A DNA stretch of 64,000 bases, from assembly GCA_026413225.1 (NCBI GenBank), contig CM048557.1, positions 67,880,987-67,944,986 of the forward strand, in the 5' to 3' direction. The translations under genes and the position numbers were made by a program. The notes beneath the pieces are model-generated. The model searched no databases and was not told where the DNA came from. It worked only from the letters and a program-made list of their open reading frames with translations. Below, piece by piece: positions 11,501-24,700 of this stretch. How positions within the stretch are numbered: the stretch's first letter is position 1; the number at the start of each line of letters is the position of its first letter. The stretch is from Otis tarda (taxonomy: Eukaryota > Chordata > Aves > Otidiformes > Otididae).

Positions 11501-14500
11501 GTTGCAGTCTAGATCTCTTAAGCTATTTTCCTCTGAAAGTGATAAAATATGTATGACTAATTAAAATAAAGTCCCTTTCATCAGCTCATAATCCCTGCTG
11601 TTCAAATTTATTTTGAAATTCTTGTATAAATAAACCGTGCAAGTGTGTAACCGGCCAAATCTATTGGTATCTTTAAGTACGAAGCGCTGCCAACTGCAGG
11701 TTATATGGCATCAGACTTAAAGTGGTGAAGAAATCAAGGCACATCCTTTCCTGGAGATCAAGATTGTAGGGACAAAGATAAATAACACTTCATTTTACAG
11801 ATTTGGAGTTCTGTCTTGGCAAAAAAAAAAAAAAAGTTTAATTAAAACATGATGTAAATATCCGTGTAGTTAATTCTCTCATGAAACAAAAATAACTGAA
11901 AGAGTGTAGTTTAAGCTTCCTAAATTCATCAGAATATCCAAGATGTGAATGAAGTTATTGAAGGTGGATAGGCGCGAGTGGAACCGGGTGCTAAAATGGC
12001 AATTCCCATTCTTCACTTTTTAACGATTAGTGTAAGAGCTTGCGTCGAGTTATTTTTTTTCCCACTTTACCAAGTGTCGACCGTGATCATAAATTTAATT
12101 TCTGAAAGATAGTGTTCAGTTTTCTTAAAACCAAACTGTGCCTCCAAAATGTCAGTTACTCACTTCCTCCGCCGGGCGGTTTTTCTCTTGAGGTTTCCCA
12201 GTAGCGCGGTGGTTCCATCCAGCTGGCGATGGGAAATCAGACGAGCTGGTGGTTCGGGGTGCTGTGGCTGCACGTGTGGTGTGCAATGGTTTAAAGGAGG
12301 AAAAAAAAAAAAGGGGTCTCCCTGAAACCCCACTGAATTTTGGAAAACAGAATTCCCTCGCGGAGGTTTTAAATCTCTGATCTGAAAATAAAGCTCCATG
12401 ATAATCTGTCTTTGGATCTGAAAGTGGGTTATATTTCCATATAAATGCCCTTTCCAGAGCCGCATTTATTACGTTATTCCCAAACTGAACTCTCCTGTAA
12501 AGATCTTACAGTAAATTTATTTCCAACAAGCCAGTTTTTCCTGGCAGAGCCTTTCTGGAAAAGGCACTGCCCATCCGATGTGTGAGAGCTGCTGCTGAGT
12601 TGCCACAGTTTACTCTTGTAAAGAGCCACTATGGGAAAGTTTGTCGGGCAAAACGAGCCTCAAAATGTTTATTTTGATGCTTTATGTTTAGAATTTTAGC
12701 AATCTGTAGGTGGAAATTCCCATGTGAAAAACTTAAACCCCTTCAAAACTGAAAAAGAGGTGTTTTGTATTAATTTGGTTTGGAGTACAAAATAGTATTC
12801 ACATGATTATTATTATTATTTTTTTCAAACAATCTTTTTATGAGTTCAATGAATGGAGCCTCGTCAGAATGCTTAGTCAAGAATTAAGGAATGGCTTACA
12901 GATTTTCTCAGGAAGGATTAACATCTGACGTCGTCGTGTCATTGCTCCGGCAACAATGGGATCTTTTATCGGCGCTCACGTATTCTGTGCGTTTCGTTTC
13001 TTCTTACAGACGGTGCTTTGTTTGCACGGACAGCCTAACTGGGTCTGCGGGTATCGGCTCCGCTGAAAAATGCGGGTGTCTGACAGGTGAAATGGAGGGG
13101 AACGCAGCAAAGGTTAAGAGAAGTGTTTCATCGATGGGATGTATACTCTAAAGTTAGTTTAAATTTTCACAGATGAATTTTCTGTGTCATTTCTAGTGAC
13201 TCTTAACTTCGGAAGTTTAAAGCCACTCAGACCTTTTGTTCTCCTGATATGTTTGGATTAATTTTCATTAAATAACCCTGCCCTTTGAACACCTCAACGT
13301 CTTAATTCCTCTGATGAATCGTCAACATCCAAAACATTGGGAATTCAGCGCATACCAATTGGCTCCTGTCTGGAAAAGCTATTTTAGCAGAGCAAACAGA
13401 CGTTGAATGGCAGAACTGGGTCTTGCACTGCTTCTGTCTGCGTTCTGGTCAGGCCAACAAGCCCTGAGTCATCCATGTTATATATAGGCAGAGCAGGAGG
13501 ATCAAAGAGTTTGAATGAGGCGTTGGGGGACTGGGGAGGGGTGAACCAGCACACCCGGTGCCTGCCAGAGAAAACTGGGATCTATGAGAAGGTGGGATGA
13601 GAACAGCTCCGAGCACTGCCGGCCTCTGTTCTGGGAAACGCGCTCTCTGCGTTGTGCCGTGTGTGCGCGGAGGGGCTGTTTTGTAGGGTTGCCTGCAGGA
13701 TTCCCAGTCATGAGAACGCTTGGGTAACTGGGAGAACACGTGTGCCAGCACCAAGTGAGGGAAGTTCAGTGGGAAAATGGGCTCTTTTCTCCACGCCGTC
13801 TGCCTCCAGCGTCCGTTTCCCTCCCAGCCTTTCCTTGCTGATTGCTGCAGGACCAACTTAGGGATGCTATCATGTGCCAATGTGCCCTCCTTCCATTGCG
13901 AAGGTGGGGTGTTAAGAGTTTATCATCATTTCTAGTACTGTAGAAACAGTGTTTTTCTGTAAATCTGTTATGGGAAAGATTTCAAAATTGGCTTTGGAAC
14001 ATTCTGAGTGTTACTTGCCCTGAGGGGAGATTATTGTAAGGAGATTTTCCTTTTATTTTCAGAGCTTTTAGGTACATAGGTCTGAGGAATGAAGCATTCA
14101 GAACAGTTCTGAGGTTCCAAGTGAACAGCGATTCTCTGCTATTTCTTGCATTTCCGTGCTAACTACAGGCAGTTAATATGGAAAATACTTCTGGTATATA
14201 CTGGTGTCCACAGGTACATTGAGCACTAGCAGTGTTTCTGTAATGGAGGGCAATGCAGAGACTTATAGAATCACAGAATGGTTTGGGTGGGAAGGGACCT
14301 TCAAAGCCCATCCAGTCCAACCTCCCTGCCAGGAGCAGGGACATCTCCAACTGGATCAGGTTGCTCAGAGCCCCGGCCAACCTGGCCTGGAATGTTTCCA
14401 GGGATGGGACATCCACCACCTCTCTGGGCAACCTGGGCCAGTGTCCCACCACCCTCAGTGTAAAAAATCTCTTCCTTCCAATCTAAATGTACCTCCTTCT

Positions 14501-15676
14501 GTTTTAAAACCATTACCCCTCATCCTGTCACAAGAGGCCCTGCTAACCGCCATCTGAACCGCAAGCAAGCGTAGTGGGATGTGCCCAGTCCTGGCGTGGA
14601 GCTCCGTGAAGCAGATGCTTGCGTGCCCTCAGCCAGTGGCTTTGCTAACAGAGCAGTGTGACCGGGCTGAAACCCGCCGCCCTTGGCCGGGTCACCTCGC
14701 CCAGCCGCATTTGTACTGATCTGGTGATAGATCAGAGAGAGCCCTTCCTTTGCTCAGTAACTCTGAAATCTCTCTATTGTTTCTTGTTTGTTTTGTACCT
14801 AATTTTCCGTTTCTGTTTCTTTGCATCTGCTGTTTCTTTTCCAAGCTGTCCTTACTGGCTTTTTTCCCACCTTCCAGGTAGGAACCCATCTTTGAGTGGC
14901 AAAGCCTATTTTTTTTTCCCATCTCCTTTTTTTTGAGCCACCTCTTCTGCTTTGGAGAGCTAAACTTGTGTGCACACACACGAGATGTTTGCATTTGGCA
15001 GAGTCTCTCTCTACGTATGTAGCACACATTAGCGTGCGCTGGAGGTCAGTGGTCCACCTGCTCTGGGGTCTCAGCAAACCCGTGTCTGTGCTGGTCCCGT
15101 GAAGCCGCAGGTCTTACAGGCTTGTGGAGCACAGGCACACACAGTATTTATCCTTCTTGATTTCCCAGATGAAGGAGGAGAAATTCCAAGCTACGATGGA
15201 CATTATTGTCCCAGCTTGCTTGTGGGCATGGGTATAAGAGAAGAATTCTTGCTCCCTACAGCCCCAGTAGCTAGTGTGGGCATCCAGCACTGTTTGATGA
15301 AGAATAAGCACCAGGATACATTTCTTTTTTAAAGATTTCTCTTTTGTTACATGGACAGCAAACACTGGGCACCCAGCTTCCTCCTCACTTGGAGTGCCGA
15401 AGCTGAAACTAGAATGACAGTGACTGAAAACAGCCCTCGGTGAAAGACTGATTTTAATTAAAAAAAAACCCTTTCATCTTTGAAATAACCCTTTATGCTA
15501 ATTGATGTGTAATTTGGGTTATTGGAAGTGCAATTCCCAAAGCAAAAAAGGCTCTGCAGTCAGGGTGAGCATGAGAGGTTTTGTATCTCCTCCTCATTCT
15601 GCATCCTCTTCTTAACTTTGAAACCAACTGTTGTTATCCGTCAATTTTTATGTAGGAGCATGAGTCTCACAAAGTT

Positions 15677-15714
<38 letters not shown>

Positions 15715-18700
15715 GGCAACTGGGTAGAGAAGAGTATATATCCCATTAAAACTGGACTGTTGTTTGAACTTAGCCCTTAATAAATTTTACAGAATCTGCA
15801 TCTTTCTGTCCATCTCTCACATCCTCACACACACGCTCTGAGAACTTGGCCTCGTTAGTTCAGCTGTTTGCAGGTTAACACTACTTTCACTACTTTTTTC
15901 AGCCCCGTGGGAGAAGGTGGTGATCTTTCTGGAGGCATTTGTGGTCACCTTGTCAGGGGTCCCAGCAGCAGGAGCATAACTTTTTCATCCAAACGCCAAA
16001 GTGAATTCCCTTTCCCTCTTACCCGCTGTCAGTTTGTGATTTGTTGCATAAAACCAACTCCTCTTGTTTGATTTTCAGAAACAGAAAAGATTCCTGTAAT
16101 GCGTGGACAGTGGTTTATTGATGGAACGTGGCAACCTCTGGAAGAGGAGGAAAGTAACCTAATAGAACAGGAGCACCTCAACCGCTTCAAAGGCCAGCAA
16201 CTGCAAGAGAGCTTTGATATGGAAGTATCCAAACCTGTTGACGGGAAGGAGGGTAAGACTGCTTAGATCACTATTTTTGTAGTATGTTCTCTGGACAGTT
16301 GGGGTGTGTTTTTCTGAAGTTTAAGAATATGACCTGTGATGATTTGCCATCCTACTTAGTGGGGAATATTGTTGTAGGCGTTAGTCTGCTCTCCCATTTT
16401 TTTTGTAGGATTTCCTGCTGCAGCACATTTGATGAAAACTGTAAAAATAATATTCAGGGATAAACTTCTCATTCCCATTTTGCTTTGTATTTAATATTTT
16501 TAATTGTGTTTGAAATCTCATTTCAAACTGAAATCTCTTGATGGGACGAGAAGAGTGAGTGTCCAAATGCAAAGTGGCTATTAGCTCTCTGGCCAGCATT
16601 CCTAATTCTGCCCTAAAGGGAGTGTGAGTTTTACAGGCCACATTTCATTTTCTGTTCTAGGTCAGCCTGTGACTTTATTAGAGTAGTTTTCAGCTATAGT
16701 AAATCTTGAGTCAATTCATTCTGTTATGGAAGCCGTTATATTTTAATAACCAAGCTGAGGACGTTCAGTGTTTTTGAGACTCTCAGACAAATACATTTAA
16801 CGTTTTTAAGAACAGCTTTCTGAAATTAATTTAATGTATGCCACTGAATTGGTTGTTCAGTGTAAATATAGCACAGTGAACGTTCAGTTTTGACTTTCAC
16901 ACTTCACTTTTGTTTATTGGTCGTCACTTGATGCACAATCTACAAACCAAGAGCTGCAAGTCCCGAGGCCTGACAATGTCTCCTAGCAGGGACTTGGTTG
17001 TGTTATTCTTTACAATGCAGCTGTATTTTTAAACTCTTTAAACTACAACTCTGTACAAAACACTTACAGAATGTAGGAGCGGCGGTGTTTTGGCCATGAG
17101 CATGGAGGAGTTCTTACGTGTGAACCACATGACCACACAAATAAAAGCTTGGTAACAAACTGGAAGCATGGCAGCATTCGGGGAACCTCTGTAATTACTG
17201 TAAGGAAAACTGGGATATCATTTCTTGATGCAAGGAGATTTTTCAACAGTACAGGGAGTAGTTAAGTTTTTAACTCCCCTCAAGGCTAGCGAGGACTCTG
17301 AATATTTTTATTTTCTATTTATACCGCTCTAAAAGATCTTCTGCTTTAACAGCTCTGTCAGGTAGGTGCCTAAAATGGTGTGACCCCCGAACCACAGCTC
17401 TGTGCCAGTACAGCCCCCTTTGAAAGGGACTTTTACCTGTATTTCTGTGTGCCTGCACAGTGTACGGGTACAAAGCTGAGCTTTGTTAGTACAGCTGCAC
17501 CCCCACGGAGAGCACAGTGCTGTTTGTGGTATGTAGTATGGTTTTTACTTGGAAAGCACATCTTCATGGCTGCTGAGCGCTTCCAGCCTTCGGTAGCTTA
17601 ACTTCTGACAGAAGGAAGGAAGGATGGCTTCAGTTGCACTTGGATTCTCCTTATCAAGTAAGGAGGGGAGGTCATTTTTTTTTTCAGAAAAATTCTGGTC
17701 TGTGGAGCAAAAATTTGCAGTAGGAGAGATTGGGGAGAGTGGTGAGAAAGATGCAATGCCTGATAGTTATGAGAACATAAAAGATCAAAAAAATAAAATC
17801 CAAATTCAGATACCAGAGCCTTTTCTAAAGCTAAAGTTAAAAAAAATAGCTATGTATGCAGTCACTTCAAAATGAAATACATGTCAAGTCACCAATAACT
17901 TTCAATAGATTTCTTTTTTTTAAGTAATTAAAGAGTTGCAGGAAAATTATAGCTAACAGTAAGTGTGAAAAGTGGTTTTGTCATTATAATGTGCCTCTCA
18001 ATGTCTCTAATCAGCTGGCATCCATGATTGCCATCTGCACGTGGCGTTGAGAGAAGCTTTACAACTTGCGTTATCGCTGGTGAAATAAACATAATTAGTT
18101 GGAGGAGGACTGAATTCCGCTTATAAATTTCTTAAATGCTACAATTTGTTGCTACAGTTTGTTGTAATTTCATCCTGTATGAAACGTATTTTGGTCCCAT
18201 CAAGATTTACAGGTAACTTATTTAAGACTAGTGAAAGTTAGAAAATGTCTTTGAGGGTCGAAGTGACTGTTCGCAGTGCTGCGATAAAGCGCCGTAAGTG
18301 ATGAAAACTAGCAGTCTCCTCTAATTCGATGAGAGTTGAATGAACACATGCCCCATTATTAAAATGTTAATCCAAGCAAACCTTCATCCAAAAGTGCAGA
18401 ATGTTTCAGAATAGGGATCTCCAGCCTGTGGCCTGTAAATAACATAACGCTGATGCTACCTTCCAGAGTTGTTTGTGACCGCAGGAAGCTGTAAATGCTG
18501 ACGGTGACAGAACGGCATATGATGGTGTTTAGGTGAACGATTTCTCAAGTTCTGTTTTCCCTTGGGCACCCTTGAGACCGCTTCTTCTGTGGGAGACCCC
18601 TCTTGAGCAAACTGCCTGTAGCAGCATTTTGATTTTCACCCTTTAAAGTATTTAATGTCATGCCTTGCAAAATGAGCTGCGTTTATGCTGCCTGATGTCG

Positions 18701-21700
18701 TTGACTCCTCCTCTTCAGTGGGATGCTGAGCTGTTGGGCTCAGCAGTGGCGTGACTTCCTCAGGTAAATTACTTGGCATAGCAGAATGCAGAAATGAGGT
18801 GCTTTATTTCTTAGGACTGTCCAAGCAGGTTTATGGGACCTTTAGATTTGCCATATCCATTGACCTGCTTTTCTCTCCAAGAAGGTTGTGTCCTGTAGGA
18901 GTTCACAGACGTGGTTCCCAGGCACCAGAGCTCTATCTGCTGCTTGTAGAAATTAGTCACATTTCTGAGATTTCTGGAGGGATGTTTGGTTCTGATGTAT
19001 TGGTGTCTGTAACACTTGTAAAAGGCCAGCTACCCTGATCGTCAGTCTCTGAAGTTCCACAGGAGGTCTTGGCATGTAACAGCCAACTCCCCAGACCAGG
19101 CAGAACGTGTGTGTATCGGGGAGGGTGCTATGGGCATGAGCCTCTCTCTTTGACGACTGTAGGGAGCTCTGCCGCCCAAGGTGCCCAAAACCAGGCCAGA
19201 GGAACACTGCTGGCCAGAGGAACACCAGTCCTGGTGCGAGCGAGTGCTGCAAGGGCATCACTTATCTTCTCCGTAGCTTGACCGCACTCTGCTTCACATC
19301 TCATCACCCCAGAGTCTGCTTTGATCCTGGCCAAATTCCACGTAAATTTTTCAGTTTAAATAGTTCATTTTATTGTTAATAGATACAGGAAAGGACATTA
19401 CTCTTCTGTTTTTTTCAGACAGAGTAATCGGTACGGCTACAGGAGGAAACCACACTTAGGATGAGGAATTAGAGGTCTGGCTGCATTTTGACTGCTTTGT
19501 TTTGAAACTGAATGTCTGCAGCATGGATTTGAGTTAATGCAAATCACGAATTTGCACAAATCCAAATCTGCCTATCAACAGGTTCAGGAAGGCATCTTCT
19601 GTCTTGTCATTACGTAAAGTAACTTTACATAATTTTTCGGAGCAAAATGAGAGTCATCACGTTGTCATTTTATAGTTGTATTGAGGAGGGGAGGTTGACG
19701 TTTGCCACTCAAGTCTTTGCTAAAAAGAAGAATCTGATGACACCTTAAACCCCTAAATGAGATGCTGCACTGCTGTAACAGTAGATGTGGGCTTCCAGGA
19801 CTGATTTGTTGTTCTGCTACCTGTCTGTTGATAGGTAGACAATGTTGGGGTTTCTGGGAGCCCTCCAACTCGTTTGTCCGGTACTTGTTTTTTTTTCATC
19901 CCCCTCACTAAATAAAACCAGAACAAGGTTCAGTCTGTGGGACCCACAGCTGCCTGTAAAACTGCCATCTCTTGCCTTCTGTTTAGTGACGATGGTGCCA
20001 AACAGCAGAGCAGGAACAGAAGTGCTGAGCATCCTCCTGGGGCTGCAGCGGTGGGTGATAGTGCCCAGTGCTCTAGGTTAGCGCAAGGACTAGTTCTGAT
20101 CCTTCCATTCCATGGCTACATCATAAACTGGTCCCCAGTGTAAATAATATCCTCCAGCAGCCTTAAGGTTTGCTACCTCTGCTTTAAGAATACTTGGTTA
20201 GCTGTTAGTATCATAAATGTAGTAGAGTACCTATCATTTGTTGCTTCATCACCTTTTTCAGATGTGTTCATTTAAAGATGAAGTGAAGCTGAAAGCTTAA
20301 TATATGTGTTAGTAAGGTAGGAATAGACATAGTTCATTGTATTTGCATAGAGAGATTGTAGAATAGCCATCCATCGAGATGCTCAAAATTCAGCTGGGAA
20401 TCACCTGAGCAACCTGATTCAAACCTGAAATTGGATCCAACTGAAAAGTTGATCCTGCTCTGTGTAGAGAATTGGAGCAGACGTGCCCCAGCACTCCCTT
20501 TGGCAGAAATTATTCTGTGATCGAGTCTGTGATAGATTCTAAGAAATGTAGAAAAAAATCCTGTGAGTCAGAATCAGAATGCATTTTTCTTAATGCATTG
20601 GTTTTGAAACTGCATAAGTTTATTGGTTTTTCTTACGGATTTTCAGCATGTGGTTAGATGCCACAAAACTATAAAAGTTGCATTTGGAGTAGTTTGCTTC
20701 TTTTGCCTTAGATTTCAAATAAAATTTTCTCTACTCATACATATTTCTATTAACAATGAATTTTTGTCACAGATGGCTAAGTTAACCTTTAGGTGGGAAA
20801 GTCATATTCCTAGAATCAGCGAGTCGTGTAGATCAGAAGGGATCCCTGCAGATGATGTAGTCCAACCTCCCCGCTCAAAGCTTGCGGAGTCAACGAGAGC
20901 AGGTTGGTCAGGATGTTTCCAGTGGGGTTTTGAATATCTCCAACAATGGAGACGTCACAACCTCTCCGGGCAATCCATAGCAGTGTTTTATCACTTTCAC
21001 CATAGAAAATACTTTTTTTTTTTTCTTATCCTTTTGCCATAGCCAGTAAACTGTTCTGTAGACTAAATTACTCCATCGAGTTCCAAGTGCAATAGCTATG
21101 AGCCTGATTTTCCTCTCCCCTAGAAAACTGATGTGCAACAGTAATGTACTTCACTAGCATCTCTATTAAGGCGTCTTCTGACAGAGCTGTTAGCTGAGGG
21201 TGGGAAGAGGTGTGATTCTAGACCAGCGTAACCATGGCAGTCAAAGGCCTTGACACAACATGGAGTATCACTTTCTTGTACAGGCGTAAGTTACTGGTTT
21301 GTGGAGTATTAACTGCTCCTGGTTTTTGTAAGGGAAGATGTCATTCAGTTGCATTTCTCCTCGCTCTCTAGCAGGCAAATTGATTTAGACACATTCTCTT
21401 CACTATATCAGGTTTTGGAGGCTAAAACATTTTGAAATTAAGACTCTTTGTGTGAGTGAGGGCCCACAGAGCGGTTACACGGAAGACGTAGATTTACAGG
21501 ACTTCACTTTCAGCCTTGCTCAGGAACCCCCGAAGAAGCACAACGGGTATCCATCACAACGGAGCTAACAGTGAATGCTGTGCTTAATTGAGATGAGGGG
21601 TTTTTTTAAAGTATTTAGTGTATACTTCAGAAGGGCTCCTGTGTTCTACTCTATACCAAGTAGAGTGATTATGCTTTTGTACGTGTAAATGCAAAGCCAC

Positions 21701-24700
21701 TCAGTGAGTCTGATTACGTTGTGTCCCAACTGTCTTTTACTAACGCCTTTAGCTTTTTTTGTGATGTCATAGCTGTTTATGAAGAGTGGAAAAATTGAAT
21801 TTGGCTAATGTGACCTTACAGTTTTGCTACAAAATCAATTTTTTAAGTGTATGTACTTTTTCAGAAAATGTGCCAACATTTTTTTTTTCTAAAAATGATA
21901 ATACTAATGAAAAAAATGACACCCTTTTTAAAAATTTTACTTTGAAGCTCAGTGTTTTTACTTTTAGTTCTCTACTACCTCCCTCCCTTCTCCCTCCCTT
22001 CTTTGTTCAAATGGAGAGGATATAAGGAGAATTCAGATGCTGCATGTCTTAAGCGAAAGCGTTCCCAAGGTACAGTAATTGTAGATTTCTTTTTTTGTAG
22101 TACTCCTGGCTTAGGAAGCTTTAAATTCTAGTTTGCTTATATCCGTTAAATGCGTTAGATTTACGTGCTGCGATTTCTTGAGCTGCATTCATGTCAAGGA
22201 AAAAGTATCCTAGATTTTAGAAGAAAAGTAGAAGTGTTGTAAATCTTAGAGAAAAGTAGATGCTAACAGTATCATGCAGTAATCCTTATTATAATTGTTT
22301 GTGACTGTGATGAAAACCATAAAATGCTTGTTTCTTACACTCTTTATGTGTGGTTTGACTTTGTCAATAAACTAAAAGCAACTTTTTTAAAATCACAGAA
22401 GGCCTAGCAGAAGATAAATTATGTCAGAGAAGAAATGAAGGATTTATACTCAATAGTGTTTTCTTTGCCACTTTTTTGGATAATGCATACATCTTTAATT
22501 TTATGTTCTAAATTATTTTTACTGCAGCTTTTGTGTAAGTACTGGAATGAAATGAGACTTTGGACATACAATATAGGAAGGGGAAGCTGTATAGGATACA
22601 TGATAAAGGCTGCTGTGTTGCAGAAACACCTTTGAACTTTGCAGCAGCTGATGTTGTGCAAATTTGTTTCAGAAAGTGGGAGTAGATCTTACAGGAGCCA
22701 TTAATGATTGCAGAAGGCTCAGAAGTACTTCTCACTGGCCTTTCTCTGCCATCATTAAAGCCAGTAGTGATAAAACTTTTACTGGCTTCAGTGACCATGG
22801 AATTAGACTTCTGAAAACTGCACCCTCGATTAAAAATGTGAATGCACATGGTAGGTTTAGAGTTATTCTTGTCAGACCATATATTCCTTTAGTTCCTGGG
22901 ATCTCTATTGTGAAGGTGAATAAGTCTAACAACTGTCTTGAGCACTGAGAAAGGACTTTTGCCTTTTATTTTGTGTTTGTAATTTTGAAATTATTTTGTA
23001 TATTTTTTTTTTTTCTCCAAATCATCTTCAACTGCGGTAATGAATGTGCTTGAATTAAAAAATTAAACGTAGGTGCTTATATAACAAATAGTGACACTGA
23101 TGAATTGAGGGGTGGTGAAGGGCAATGTAAAAATGACAGCAATGTGAAACAGCCCAGTTAAGAGCAATAGCCTTTCTAATGGTTTTGCATATGTTTTTAA
23201 AATAAATTTTAAAAAAAGGTTTTAAAATCTGTAGCTGTACTTCAGGTTTACATACCAAAACTACAGAGTTATTTAAGAAAGAATAATAGCAGCCAAATTA
23301 TGCCCTCAGCTGTGTGTATGATGTGGCAGGGTTCTGTGTAGAAATTAATTCTTACTGATTTATTTTAAAATCCCTGAAAAAAAGAAGGCAGAAAAGATTT
23401 TTCAGGCAGTATCCATCCCTCTTCTGGTCTTTAGCTGTGACTGAAATGACAGGGCCTTTGTGGAGGAGATGGAAGTAGTACCAGCTCTTAGCACTTCAAA
23501 GATGCTTTTGTCTAGATTGATTTTCACTTGAGCATAGTCAAACTCTGCTAGAAGAGAATCACCCCACGCTTTGGTATCAAGCATCAAGTAAAAAAAAACA
23601 GGTGCTTATCTTAAAAAGTATTTAATTTTGAACTATTGGCCTGGTGAAATGCCACATTCAAATGCCTGTCTGTCTGCACTTGATGCTGGAGGTGTTCAGC
23701 TCCTCAAGCACTTGAGCTGGGAGGGTGTTTGCGCTAGCAGTGCTCATGCCGTGTGCACATCGCCAGCTTCTGCGTGGGTTTTGTGCTGTAAGTACACAAA
23801 ATAGTGCAGACTTCCCCCTCCTCGGTTATTCTCCAGTTATTTTGGCTCGGCAGGTTTCCGCAGTCTAACTGAGATCAGGTTCTTCAAGGCTTTAGGAACA
23901 TGTAGTCTAGATTTTGTGTTTACCTCTTCATTTTTCATATTTAGACATTTTAGAGGGATTTTTTCCTCTGTGTTCATCTATCTTGGTGAAACTGGAAGTT
24001 TGTATGATAGTAACCTTTGATTTCTTCAGCTGAAGGAAGTCCTTTCTTGATGCCTTCCCCTGTGTTTCTCTCCTTGTCTTTGCATGGCTTGCTCGCTCCT
24101 GTCTGGTGTCAGGCCGTCTTCCATCTACAGTGGGGTTGTGCCTTCCACGTACTCATACTCTAGGTGTCTGTCTTGGTTGGTATTCCTGAAAAATGTTTCA
24201 TTTCTAGTTTCTGGCTCCAAAGGAAACTAAAATTTGGTCTCATTTCCATGGGCTTGGCCTTCAAGGCTAAACTAGAAAACTAAGCAGTGTGCAGAATACC
24301 CAGGGTTTTCTGCAGCTGGGGAAGATGCATCTACAGAGACGCCTACTAAGCAAGCAGTGCCTGCTGTCAGAGAAGTAGTTCACGTGAAAATAAAGCTGCA
24401 AGAGGTCTGGTCCAGAGGGAAATTCCTGTCCCGTGGTTTTACGGAAGACTCTTCATCTTCTGCACCTGACATTCAGAGAAGCCATAGGCACAGTCGGATC
24501 TCAGTGAAGCTCGGCAACATCCTAGCCTGGTGCCCTGGAGAGAATCTGCAAACGTAGAAATCGCGCTCCTGAAGGACCCAGAAGGCAGAGGAATGAACAT
24601 GAAGAGGATTCCCCTGTGCCGTACCCACTGCCTAATCTGAATTCTGCGACTTGGCTTCCTCAGCCACGCTATGACATGCCTTGGTGCCTTCCTGACACTC

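Larger units (their letters stand above)
2540..16078 (+). other. DDHD1: DDHD1 intron 1 (13.5 kb)
   Basis: The phase 1 intron runs from gtgagtgag to ttttcag. It holds the minisatellite at 2550-3300, CR1 fragments at about 7230-7402 and 14264-14545, a CpG-rich clump at 8320-8510, a short GT run at 9549-9568 and a 29-base T-run at 15679-15707. The rest is non-repetitive AT-rich DNA in which I see no gene. Its open frames under 145 codons lack recognisable similarity. Confidence 0.9.

Noticed and set aside
13449-13880. 143-codon minus-strand open frame
   Set aside because: No recognisable domain, no splice or promoter context; the length is within chance for this less AT-rich stretch.
14159-14452. 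Short proteins of similar sequence on both strands at the CR1 fragments (for example 14204-14557, 38585-39082, 47083-47442)
   Set aside because: All translate the CR1 3' non-coding end; they resemble each other only because the element is repeated.
15679-15840. Poly-T tract as the tail of a minus-strand processed pseudogene
   Set aside because: The adjacent sequence has no properly placed AATAAA and no recognisable gene sequence.
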